Positions 1 through 7,683 of a DNA stretch of 11,677 nt are shown here, in pieces. The notes beneath the pieces are model-generated. The model searched no databases. It worked only from the letters and a program-made list of their open reading frames with translations, and was not told the DNA's origin. The DNA comes from an uncultured Prevotellaceae bacterium. GTDB lineage: Bacteria; Bacteroidota; Bacteroidia; Bacteroidales; Bacteroidaceae. Each line of letters begins with the position of its first letter. Positions within the stretch are counted from its first letter, which is position 1. The stretch spans positions 1-11,677 of the forward strand of contig CAMKMK010000057.1 of NCBI GenBank assembly GCA_946413885.1. The letters run 5' to 3'. The translations under genes and the position numbers were made by a program.

Positions 1-2066
1 AAAGCCTGTTCGCCCGTCTGGGGAGAGACGAGTAAGCCACCTTGCTCCTGCTGCAACCAGAGTGAACTCAGTGGACAAAAATACCCTACTCCTGGGCTTT
101 TGTATTCGTTGATGCCAAAGGGGATGTCAAACCCTACGAATCCTGTCTTGCCTGTCTTGATGATGAGGTCAAGCCCCTCAGGATTGAAATTAAAGCCTTC
201 CCTGCTTTCCAGTCCTCGCACCAAGGTGGGATGAGGGAACACGAATTGAAGATGAGCGCGAACCTTATCGTTCTCGATGGTGAATGTTTCTTGCAGGTGA
301 ACAAGCCAATCCAATTGCGTCTCGATCCTCAGCTGAGGCCATAATCCATTCGTGCACATCTGGACACGAGGCTCTCCGTAAGGTTTTGAGGGTCGCCAGG
401 TATCGTCCCCTTTACCATCGTTCATCTCCGCCAGCGCCTTCAGTTTAAAGGGAGCCAGACTGATTTCATTGGTTTGCCCATTGGACTTCATCAGGACGTG
501 ATCGCCTTCCGCAGTCAGCGTGATGCCATTCTTGCTGATGGAGGTTCCTGCCGCCCACTCCATTCGTTGGGCCCGTTCTGTCTTTTTTGCTCCCAACACC
601 ATGTATCCATACGAGGGGAGGTCTGTCAGGACTCGTATCCTGTATTTCCCATTTTCCAGCGTACACAGGTTAGGCAATCTCTGTCCACTCGTGTAGTCAT
701 AAATGTCGTAGGGCGCATCAGCCTCAAGAAGGATTTCCTGGCTGCGGGCGGGCTCCACGTTCAGCAGCAAGTAATAAAGATCGTAACCATCCAGCCTCAT
801 CTGACTGCTCAGCAGATTCATCCCTTTCTGGATGAGGGCTCTGCTCAAGGCGCTGCTTCCCTGAAACGAATTGAGACGCTCGCACCGTTTCTCGTAAAGA
901 GGATACCATCCTTTCGCGTCACTATTCACGGCCCAAAGCAGCAGATGTTCTGCTTTGCTCAGTAGGGTCACTTCTCCATCGCGTGCCAGATAACGGGTCT
1001 CTATGTCAGGATAGAGATCAGCACGTTCGATGTTCCAAACCAAGGAAGAATGAGGCAACGTAACATCACTTGAACGGAAAGGCTCGTCCAGTTTCACTCC
1101 AAACTGTTCTCGAGCCAGCGCATTCACTATCTTGGCAGCCCTGAAGTCATCCATGCTTTGGTTTGTCTGGTTCTGCAAGATGATATCCAGCGGGTCTGCC
1201 GTCCAACGGGAATAGGTCCCGTTCTCGCGATTCTTGGCCTTCGCGCTGTGATCCACATATCTTTCCTCTTTTACGCCAAACCGCTGGATATACTCCTTCA
1301 CGGTCATCCAGATGATTTCCACGTCTTTATTCTCCTTGTTGAAATCCGCAACAAGTTGATAGGTGGAAGTGAAACTCTGAGGGATCTCGTAGTCCTCCTC
1401 GATGCAGATAAGGGCGTTCTTTGGTGCCTGTATAGCCATTTCAGCAATCTTGCTGCGATCTCGCGTTATGGGGACACAGACGCTGAGTGTGCCATCCATT
1501 CCGCGAAGTCGGAAAGGAAACCACGAGTCATCGTTGGTGATGATAGGAGTCCAGCTGACACCAGCGTTTTTCAGTATCCAAGGCAGTTGGGAATGATAGG
1601 CACGCTCCTGCAGGTAAAATCCATCTGTCTGGTGACCGATATTGTCCTCGATGATCTTTGTGCCAAGCCACGCACAGCGATAGTTTGTCTCTCCATCCAT
1701 GTTCACGTTAACTGGCTCGCTGTAGAAGGTTCCTGTCAGATTGAGTTGCCCTCGATGATGTATCCTTAACGTGTGTTCTATTACCTCAGGAGCTGCTTGC
1801 TGGAGCGATCCAAACGTCTGTCCGCTGAATTGAAGCTGTCCCTTGAAGTCAGGATGCTCGTCCATGAAGTCCAGCAAATTGTTGTAAATGATGGGGAATT
1901 CCTTCCAGATGGTAGGACGCACGTATCGGTCATAATTCATGTTGCCGTGCAGGATATAGGTGACGTACACCTTCTTCTTTGCTCCTTCCATTTGACTGAT
2001 TGCCATCAATCCGATGAGACAGATCATCAGAATTCTCCGTATAAATGAGCTTTTTCGTGATGTCAT
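1..2066 (-). CDS. Secreted GH57/GH38-like (glycoside hydrolase/deacetylase barrel) protein, C-terminus outside window
   Basis: I translated this frame by hand from the ATG at 2066 to the left edge and found it open for 688 codons, so the 3' end is missing. Residues 1-29 form a signal peptide (basic MTSRKSSFIRR, then a hydrophobic ILMICLIGLMA core). The mature protein starts with a beta strand ending in a histidine (YVTYILHGN, His40), as in the first strand of GH57 and GH38 barrels, although the usual second histidine is absent. GFYLQERAY (about 150-158) followed by an ILKNAGV helix resembles the GH57 strand that carries the nucleophilic Glu; here it would be Glu154. YSRWTADPLD and the following helix resemble the end of the barrel, and a beta-rich C-terminal part starts around residue 400. 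The likely role is hydrolysis of an alpha-linked glycan outside the cytoplasm; the substrate is unknown. It lies 62 bp after the GH106-like gene in the same direction. Superfamily assignment is moderately sure, the exact family is not. Confidence 0.65.
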   Translation of the reverse strand, partial: MTSRKSSFIRRILMICLIGLMAISQMEGAKKKVYVTYILHGNMNYDRYVRPTIWKEFPIIYNNLLDFMDEHPDFKGQLQFSGQTFGSLQQAAPEVIEHTLRIHHRGQLNLTGTFYSEPVNVNMDGETNYRCAWLGTKIIEDNIGHQTDGFYLQERAYHSQLPWILKNAGVSWTPIITNDDSWFPFRLRGMDGTLSVCVPITRDRSKIAEMAIQAPKNALICIEEDYEIPQSFTSTYQLVADFNKENKDVEIIWMTVKEYIQRFGVKEERYVDHSAKAKNRENGTYSRWTADPLDIILQNQTNQSMDDFRAAKIVNALAREQFGVKLDEPFRSSDVTLPHSSLVWNIERADLYPDIETRYLARDGEVTLLSKAEHLLLWAVNSDAKGWYPLYEKRCERLNSFQGSSALSRALIQKGMNLLSSQMRLDGYDLYYLLLNVEPARSQEILLEADAPYDIYDYTSGQRLPNLCTLENGKYRIRVLTDLPSYGYMVLGAKKTERAQRMEWAAGTSISKNGITLTAEGDHVLMKSNGQTNEISLAPFKLKALAEMNDGKGDDTWRPSKPYGEPRVQMCTNGLWPQLRIETQLDWLVHLQETFTIENDKVRAHLQFVFPHPTLVRGLESREGFNFNPEGLDLIIKTGKTGFVGFDIPFGINEYKSPGVGYFCPLSSLWLQQEQGGLLVSPQTGEQA

Positions 2067-2128
2067 AAGTGAATTTGTTATTTGGGGTACAATATCATAG
2101 GATTAGAGCATAAAGCAAAAAAAATGGT
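2067..2128. other. Short spacer between GH106-like and GH57/GH38-like genes
   Basis: This 62-bp spacer is the largest inside the run. On the minus strand a run of eight T starts 3 bp after the GH106-like stop, but no convincing hairpin precedes it. A TTTG is present, but no TAnnTTTG follows at the right distance. I therefore read it as a plain intercistronic spacer. Confidence 0.4.
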
Positions 2129-5100
2129 TCACTTCCTGATGGTAACTGGTCCCAACAATCCTGCATGAGGAGTTCCCTTATATGGCGAGGGGATCGTCTG
2201 GTAATGATTCGCGAGCGAACTGTACACAAGGACTTCCATCTCATTATCTCCTGTCTTGACGAAATCAGTGATATCAACCACGTATGGCGCGTTGATCAGT
2301 ACATCCACGTGACGTCCATTCACGACCACTTCACACGTTGCATCCACAGAACCAAGATCCAAACGTACAGGTCCCTTCGTGTCATCCAATCGGAATGCAT
2401 GTTTGTAGCTCACTCCACCTGAGTAGAACTTCAGGGCACCCTGTTGTGTCCAGTCACCTGCGGGCATCCTGCCACCTTTGCAAGTCATGCTGACAGGTTC
2501 ACGGAAGAAATCTGCTCCTGAAACACCAAGCTCTGTTTGCCCCAACAGATAGACATCCACTGGATGAGGATTCACTTCCTTCAATTTTAGATTTCCTTCG
2601 CGATCAGGCAATGCGCTCTTTTTCTTGTCAACCCAGATATCCAGTATCTTGCCCTTCACGTCGAAATGCATTTCGCAGGTTCCAGGTGCTGTCTGGAATC
2701 GATAAAGCCAACGACCCTTTGCTCCTCCTAGAATATCGAAAGGAAGGAAATTTGTTCCATACCATTTCGAAGCGACGATAGGCTCATATTCTCCAACCGT
2801 CTTTGGCTCAGGCTCGCTCTCAGGATAGAACATAACCATAGAACGGTCACGTGGATCTACACTACTGCTGCGCATTCCCACCAAGCTGTATCCTGTAGCC
2901 TTCGTGTTGGCATAGACCAGGAGCAGGGTGTGCCACCCCTTCTGCAGGTAACTGTGTTCACTTTTGATAATATTCCCGTCCAAGAAGATGCAGTAGGGCT
3001 TTACTCCTTCCACCATCTTGCGATAGCTGCCATCCGACGGAGCATAGATTTTCGTGCGGAAAAGCTGGTGTCCACCCTGATTCAGAATCAAGAACTTGCT
3101 CTCTACTTTGGCTTTCAGTCCGTGATATCCTTGTCCGCCAGGACTATCGAAAACACCATATTGCCAAGAGAAGACGTAAGGTCGCCAAGCAATTTTCGAG
3201 TTTGCGCTGAGTGCATCCTGTGTAACATCTTCGATGGAACGGTGTCTGGAGACGGTAGCGGTTTCCATGTAAGGTCCGTATCCATAGATATAGTCGACTG
3301 CATCTGAGGCAGCCATCAATTCCTCCACTCGAAGTTTTCCTGTTCCAGGCAGGAAGAAAGACTTCATCTCACGAGCCTCCACTCCTATCTTACCAGGCGA
3401 GGCGGGGAGACGGAAATCGCCCCATTTGTTGTCCATTGTGGGCACGATGGTAATGTCCCAATCACCAGCCAGCGGGAGAATCTTTTCATTGGTCTTTTCC
3501 TCTGCTGTTCCCATTTCACGAAGAGGGGTTCCTGGTGAGAAGACATAGATGCGTGAGGCTTCCTTCTCTCCATCAAATCGAATCCAGGTTCCCTTCTCAT
3601 CGGTTCTCAGGACGGGCACTTCGGTAATTGTACCATGCTGGGCATCCCAAACCTCCACTTTTCCATGGGAACGGAAGAATAGCTCATCTCCATGCGAAAT
3701 ATCCATTATCATATAAACATCCTGATTACCTATGTGGCGGTGCAACACGCGCCCTTCTGCAGAAGAAGTGCTAAAGTCTGTTGTTGTCTTATCGAGCACC
3801 AGTTTACGCACCTCTGTTGGTGAACTCACCTTAATGATTTTTTCGTCCTTTTGCAGGTCATCCATAAGAGTTCCCAAGGCTACCACAATGCCTCCTTTTG
3901 CTGCAAACTCGTGGATTTTCTGCAACGTCTCAGCATGGGCAGCTCTCGTGTCAGCTAAGACGAGGACACGGTATCTCTCATCGGAAATGTTTAAATGCTG
4001 GTCATTGATTTGCGCTTTCTGTAATGAGGCGTAATCAATGAAGTCGAAATCGATGCCGTGAGGGCTAAGTTCATTACCCACAGAAAAAGAGAGGTTGGGT
4101 GATGTGCCAGGGAAGGCTTGGAGGGTTTCTGTGGGGTAGAGGATGGCAATGTCTGCCACATGGATGCCCTGGCTGAGCAGGAAACAGAGACGTTCTGCAT
4201 ATTTCAGCCACACTTTCATGTGGGGCCAGTAAGGCATGCGGAAATGGAAACAGGGAGGTGCCCATTCCCACCATCCTCCATGGGTGGAGTAGTAGAGACC
4301 ATGCATGCAGAGCAGGTTGCCGCCTGCGATGAGGTGATGGTCCAGCTGGTGGGTAAGCAAGGCTCCATTCGCATCCCATCCCATGCTGTGGAAAGCTTCC
4401 AGCCACACGCGAGGACGCTGATAGAGGTGTGCTGCGCTGCTCGACACCTTCGTCTGGACGAAACTGCTTCCTCGAGCTGGAGCGTCGTTTCCTGGGGCTG
4501 TAAACCATTTCTCCACACGGAAGTAATCCAGATATTGGGTTGGATTCATGCCTCGCCCTTCGTTGTCGCTGCCATAGATGAGGCCCTTCTCAGCATGCCA
4601 GTTGTAGATGGGCTGGAAGTAGCGCTCTTCTGCCAGCTGGGTGACTACTTCCGCATAGTCCAGTCGTGTGCGCGAAATCCTGTCCCTCTGCGCTTCGTTC
4701 AGGTCCACATCGAAGAGGTCTGGCAGGAGGGGCACGATGTCGTATCCCTTGCGTTTGAGGAACTCTTGGGGCAGGTCGTCTGTCCAGGAGTGCAGGTTCA
4801 GGTGATACTGAAGCTCGTCCTGGAAGAAGTAGTTCATACCTTCCCTCCCATGCGCGTCCATGTGGTCCACGAAGGGTTGGAAGTAGTGGTTTATCATCTC
4901 TTGCCCAAAGGTTGGACTGAGTTCTGGCGCAGGCTCTGTGTAGACGACAACAAGGCTGTCTGTCCCCTCCTTCTTCCTGGCTGTCAGCGTGTGGGCAGGC
5001 CGTTTCTCGTCAGGTCCCATGAGGCGCACTTTCAGCCTTCCCTGGTGGTTCTTTATCTCAGGCAGATTCAACACGTCGTCAATGAACTCCCCATTCCTAG

Positions 5101-5545
5101 GCCACGCCACTACGTAGTCATCCATTCCCAATCCGATTCCCTTATCAGCGCAGCGTGCAGAGAAAGTGTTCCAAATCTGCCACCATTCAGGGTCTCTCAT
5201 CACATAGGGAGAACCGCTTTGTACACGTCCGCAGGGACCGTGTCCTGCAGCATTCAGAGCGGTATCAACAGCGGCATGAGTGTGGTTGTAACTTACGCAG
5301 AGACCATCAGTAGAAGCATCTGCGAGGATTTCCAACTGTTCTTCCAGCCTCTCCAGTTTCAAAGAATCTCCTGTCCACCAGTAGAAAGGCACGTTGCCAT
5401 ATCCCTTGGGTGGATTTTGGAACCCAGTGCGTATGTCGATTTCTCCACTGCGTGAAGGATAGCCTTTATAGGCTTGCCTTATTTCCTGAGCTTGCAGAGC
5501 GGTGCTGCACAGCAACACCAAGGTAATGAGGATGATGTGTTTCAT
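2129..5545 (-). CDS. GH106-like alpha-L-rhamnosidase, secreted
   Basis: Predicted protein of 1138 aa. The start at 5545 gives a clean signal peptide (MKHIILITLVLLCSTALQA, cut before QE). An in-frame ATG 33 bp upstream (5578) would overlap the preceding gene and put a polar extension before the signal. Mature residues about 40-480 resemble the GH106 barrel: the FYWWTGDS strand, then a helix and the DGLCVSYNHT strand, FFQDELQYH (Asp243/Glu244) followed by WTDDLPQEFLKRKGYD, GSDNEG (Glu329) and VWLEAFHS (Glu383), which are candidate catalytic or metal-site acids. The rest is beta-rich, ending in a galactose-binding-like jelly roll (VVVNGRHVDV, YVVDITDFV, and a terminal GLLGPVTI typical of the family). 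Known GH106 enzymes release terminal alpha-L-rhamnose from pectic rhamnogalacturonans and other glycans. The length fits the family. It starts 22 bp after the NamZ-like gene, suggesting one transcript. The family is fairly sure; the substrate is inferred. Confidence 0.8.
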   Translation of the reverse strand: MKHIILITLVLLCSTALQAQEIRQAYKGYPSRSGEIDIRTGFQNPPKGYGNVPFYWWTGDSLKLERLEEQLEILADASTDGLCVSYNHTHAAVDTALNAAGHGPCGRVQSGSPYVMRDPEWWQIWNTFSARCADKGIGLGMDDYVVAWPRNGEFIDDVLNLPEIKNHQGRLKVRLMGPDEKRPAHTLTARKKEGTDSLVVVYTEPAPELSPTFGQEMINHYFQPFVDHMDAHGREGMNYFFQDELQYHLNLHSWTDDLPQEFLKRKGYDIVPLLPDLFDVDLNEAQRDRISRTRLDYAEVVTQLAEERYFQPIYNWHAEKGLIYGSDNEGRGMNPTQYLDYFRVEKWFTAPGNDAPARGSSFVQTKVSSSAAHLYQRPRVWLEAFHSMGWDANGALLTHQLDHHLIAGGNLLCMHGLYYSTHGGWWEWAPPCFHFRMPYWPHMKVWLKYAERLCFLLSQGIHVADIAILYPTETLQAFPGTSPNLSFSVGNELSPHGIDFDFIDYASLQKAQINDQHLNISDERYRVLVLADTRAAHAETLQKIHEFAAKGGIVVALGTLMDDLQKDEKIIKVSSPTEVRKLVLDKTTTDFSTSSAEGRVLHRHIGNQDVYMIMDISHGDELFFRSHGKVEVWDAQHGTITEVPVLRTDEKGTWIRFDGEKEASRIYVFSPGTPLREMGTAEEKTNEKILPLAGDWDITIVPTMDNKWGDFRLPASPGKIGVEAREMKSFFLPGTGKLRVEELMAASDAVDYIYGYGPYMETATVSRHRSIEDVTQDALSANSKIAWRPYVFSWQYGVFDSPGGQGYHGLKAKVESKFLILNQGGHQLFRTKIYAPSDGSYRKMVEGVKPYCIFLDGNIIKSEHSYLQKGWHTLLLVYANTKATGYSLVGMRSSSVDPRDRSMVMFYPESEPEPKTVGEYEPIVASKWYGTNFLPFDILGGAKGRWLYRFQTAPGTCEMHFDVKGKILDIWVDKKKSALPDREGNLKLKEVNPHPVDVYLLGQTELGVSGADFFREPVSMTCKGGRMPAGDWTQQGALKFYSGGVSYKHAFRLDDTKGPVRLDLGSVDATCEVVVNGRHVDVLINAPYVVDITDFVKTGDNEMEVLVYSSLANHYQTIPSPYKGTPHAGLLGPVTIRK

Positions 5546-5567
5546 GATGTTTATCGTGTCAGTTCTT

Positions 5568-6761
5568 TCATTCATCATAGATGAGGTATTTTTTCCGTTG
5601 TTGCTTGAATCGCTTCACGTCCTCTTTCCACGTGGCTTCTATCTCAATGGCAGAGGTCCCAGCCTTTATCATTTCGCGAATACGCGTCTGTCCCATCAGC
5701 TTGTCAAAGAAGTCGCCTCCTCGCTGGAAGAATTCCTCCTTCTGAGGGAAACGCATATAAGCATCCACGAGATAACTAAGGTCAATGCGCTTCAGTTGTT
5801 GCAGTTCTCCCATATCCAACGCTCTCAGATCAACTCCGTAACACTTATTTCCCAGTTGGGTCGGATTCTTGGCACCAGGACGACTCTCAGGAGTGAAAGT
5901 AAACTGATAGCCAGTGAAGCTGGGGTGACCATAAAGCTGGAAGGGTGCTTCCGTTCCGCGTCCCAATGAGACAGGTGTTCCCTCGAAGTAACAAAGACTG
6001 GGGTAGAGATAGATTGACCGCATATTGGGAAGGTTAGGACTGGGGGCTATAGGAAGAGCATAGAGGCTGTGGTGAGTGTAGCCTGAGCAGGGAATCACCT
6101 CTAATCTGCAAGCGGGAATCCACCCTTCTCCTTGTGCCATGAAAGCCAGTTCGCCAAGTGTCATGCCGTGTACAGTTGGGATGGGGAGTGCTCCTACTCC
6201 ACTTTTCAGACGCATGTCCAGAATAGGGCCGTCCACAAAGTGCCCGTTAGGATTTGGACGATCCAGAATGATTACTTTTCGATCGCATTCGCTGCAACGT
6301 CGCATCAGTTGCAGCATGGTCACGTAATAGGTGTAGAAGCGCAGTCCCACGTCTTGGATGTCCACCAGCAACACATCGAAGCCCTGCATTGCCTCATCGC
6401 TTGGCCCTGGTTTCTTTCCATCATAAAGTGACAGGATAGGAATTCCTGTCTTCTCATCCACACTGCTGTTTACCCGTTCCCCAGCATCCGCAGTTCCTCG
6501 AAAACCATGTTCTGGCGAGAAGAGAGTGGTCACGTTCACCCCATTGCGTATCAACACATCCAGCACGTGTTCCCCTGATTTCTGACATCCTGTCTGGTTG
6601 CTGAACAGCGCTACTCGTTGTCCTTCCAGCAGGGGCACATATAGTTCTTCCTTCTCGTCGCCCAATGTGATGCCTTCATTGTCCCATCGTGGTTCTGCTG
6701 CGAAGGCAAGAGAACAGCAAAGGGAAAGGATAAGGAAGGAAAAATCGTGTAGATGTCTCAT
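5568..6761 (-). CDS. DUF1343 / NamZ-like exo-beta-N-acetylmuramidase (GH171 type)
   Basis: Predicted protein of 397 aa. The ATG at 6761 is chosen because it begins a signal peptide (MRHLHDFSFLILSLCCSLAFA, cut near AEP) and lies 20 bp after the CPBP stop; the frame is open for 63 more codons upstream, but those lie inside the CPBP gene. Family motifs in order are ALFSNQTG (51-58), FSPEHGFRG (81-89, with Glu84), VDIQDVGLRFYTY (133-145), LDRPNPNG (166-173), PTVHGMTLGELA (195-206) and RGTEAPFQLYGHP (268-280). Characterised members (Bacillus YbbC/NamZ and a Tannerella homologue) release N-acetylmuramic acid from the non-reducing end of peptidoglycan fragments, supporting cell-wall recycling or scavenging. 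The signal peptide places it in the periplasm or outside. Its domain content is complete and the length is normal. The family is secure; the exact substrate is inferred from characterised relatives. Confidence 0.88.
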   Translation of the reverse strand: MRHLHDFSFLILSLCCSLAFAAEPRWDNEGITLGDEKEELYVPLLEGQRVALFSNQTGCQKSGEHVLDVLIRNGVNVTTLFSPEHGFRGTADAGERVNSSVDEKTGIPILSLYDGKKPGPSDEAMQGFDVLLVDIQDVGLRFYTYYVTMLQLMRRCSECDRKVIILDRPNPNGHFVDGPILDMRLKSGVGALPIPTVHGMTLGELAFMAQGEGWIPACRLEVIPCSGYTHHSLYALPIAPSPNLPNMRSIYLYPSLCYFEGTPVSLGRGTEAPFQLYGHPSFTGYQFTFTPESRPGAKNPTQLGNKCYGVDLRALDMGELQQLKRIDLSYLVDAYMRFPQKEEFFQRGGDFFDKLMGQTRIREMIKAGTSAIEIEATWKEDVKRFKQQRKKYLIYDE

Positions 6762-6781
6762 GGATTTCTGGGTTTGATAAG

Positions 6782-7642
6782 TTATTGTATTTTCTTCTCC
6801 TCTTCTTGTACTTCTCCAGTCAAATCCTCGATAGGTTTTATGAAATAAACAGGCTCCTGCACTTTCTTCCAATATTGTTGCATCAAGATAATACAGAAAG
6901 CGATGCCCAAGATGATGGCAACTCCTGCCACATACTTCCCTCCTATCCATTCCGTGAAAGAAAAAGTGTCAACCTCATCACCCAGCAGATTCATTTCCCA
7001 AATAGCCAGAGAGTTGTTGAGAATATGGATGATGCTGGTAATAACGATGTTGCCTGTCTTATAATAGATGATGGCGAGCAGGAGTCCCATGATGGTTGCG
7101 AAAGGTATCTGTGCAGGGTTTAAATGAATTATTCCAAAGAGGATGGCGGAAGCGATCATTGCCGTCCAAGGTTCCACCCCTTTACGCAACATGTGGCCCA
7201 AGATGGCTTCGCGGAAAACCAGTTCTTCCACAATGGGTCCTATGACAGCTACGGCGAGGATGCCCCAGAAGTTATGTGCCATCCCCTTCATTTGTTCTTC
7301 CATAAGGTTGGGCAGATCGAACTGATCGCTCAGCAAGTCGCATGCGAAAATTCCTGCGATGGCTGCCAAGATGGCTACGCAGGCCATGCCCCAATCGATG
7401 CGGCTGGCATCAAAGGTTTGACGCATCTTAATCATTTTCATTACTAGCCAGCAAGTCAGTACCGTACACGCTCCCGTCAGAATCAGGATGAATCCCAATG
7501 TTGTTGAGTTCATTGCCAGCTCTCCCGTATGGACGCTTTCAGGGTTAATAAGACTTTGAACGATGATTAGCAGAATGCCCCCCAATGTTTGAAAGAGCAA
7601 AAAAACGCCTACTGCCAGAATTGGTTTGGTGAATTGTTTCAT
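6782..7642 (-). CDS. CPBP-family (Rce1/CAAX protease-like) intramembrane protein
   Basis: Predicted membrane protein of 286 aa with about seven or eight hydrophobic segments. The three motifs of the CPBP/Abi family (PF02517 type) are intact: EELVFR (EExxxR, residues 139-144), FGIIH (FxxxH, 169-173) and HILNN (HxxxN, 206-210). These residues form the metalloprotease-like active site in the Rce1 relatives. A charged tail (about 265-286, rich in Glu and Lys) is probably cytoplasmic. The start codon at 7642 follows an A-rich leader 41 bp after the phosphoesterase-propeller stop, and the gene ends 20 bp before the NamZ-like start, so it is probably co-transcribed. Bacterial members have roles in membrane-protein processing, bacteriocin self-immunity and unknown processes. 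Nothing here shows which applies, and no bacteriocin precursor is visible nearby. Confidence 0.88.
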   Translation of the reverse strand: MKQFTKPILAVGVFLLFQTLGGILLIIVQSLINPESVHTGELAMNSTTLGFILILTGACTVLTCWLVMKMIKMRQTFDASRIDWGMACVAILAAIAGIFACDLLSDQFDLPNLMEEQMKGMAHNFWGILAVAVIGPIVEELVFREAILGHMLRKGVEPWTAMIASAILFGIIHLNPAQIPFATIMGLLLAIIYYKTGNIVITSIIHILNNSLAIWEMNLLGDEVDTFSFTEWIGGKYVAGVAIILGIAFCIILMQQYWKKVQEPVYFIKPIEDLTGEVQEEEKKIQ

Positions 7643-7683
7643 CTTTTTTGTGTTTATAGAATTATTTTGATTTCTACATTATA

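Noticed and set aside
4118..5455. 445-codon plus-strand open frame opposite the GH106-like gene
   Set aside because: It is antisense to the GH106 barrel region, has no recognisable family motifs, and coincides with the GC-rich part of that gene.
6762..6950. 63-residue N-terminal extension of the NamZ-like protein
   Set aside because: The extension overlaps the end of the CPBP gene and would place the signal peptide internally; the ATG at 6761 fits better.
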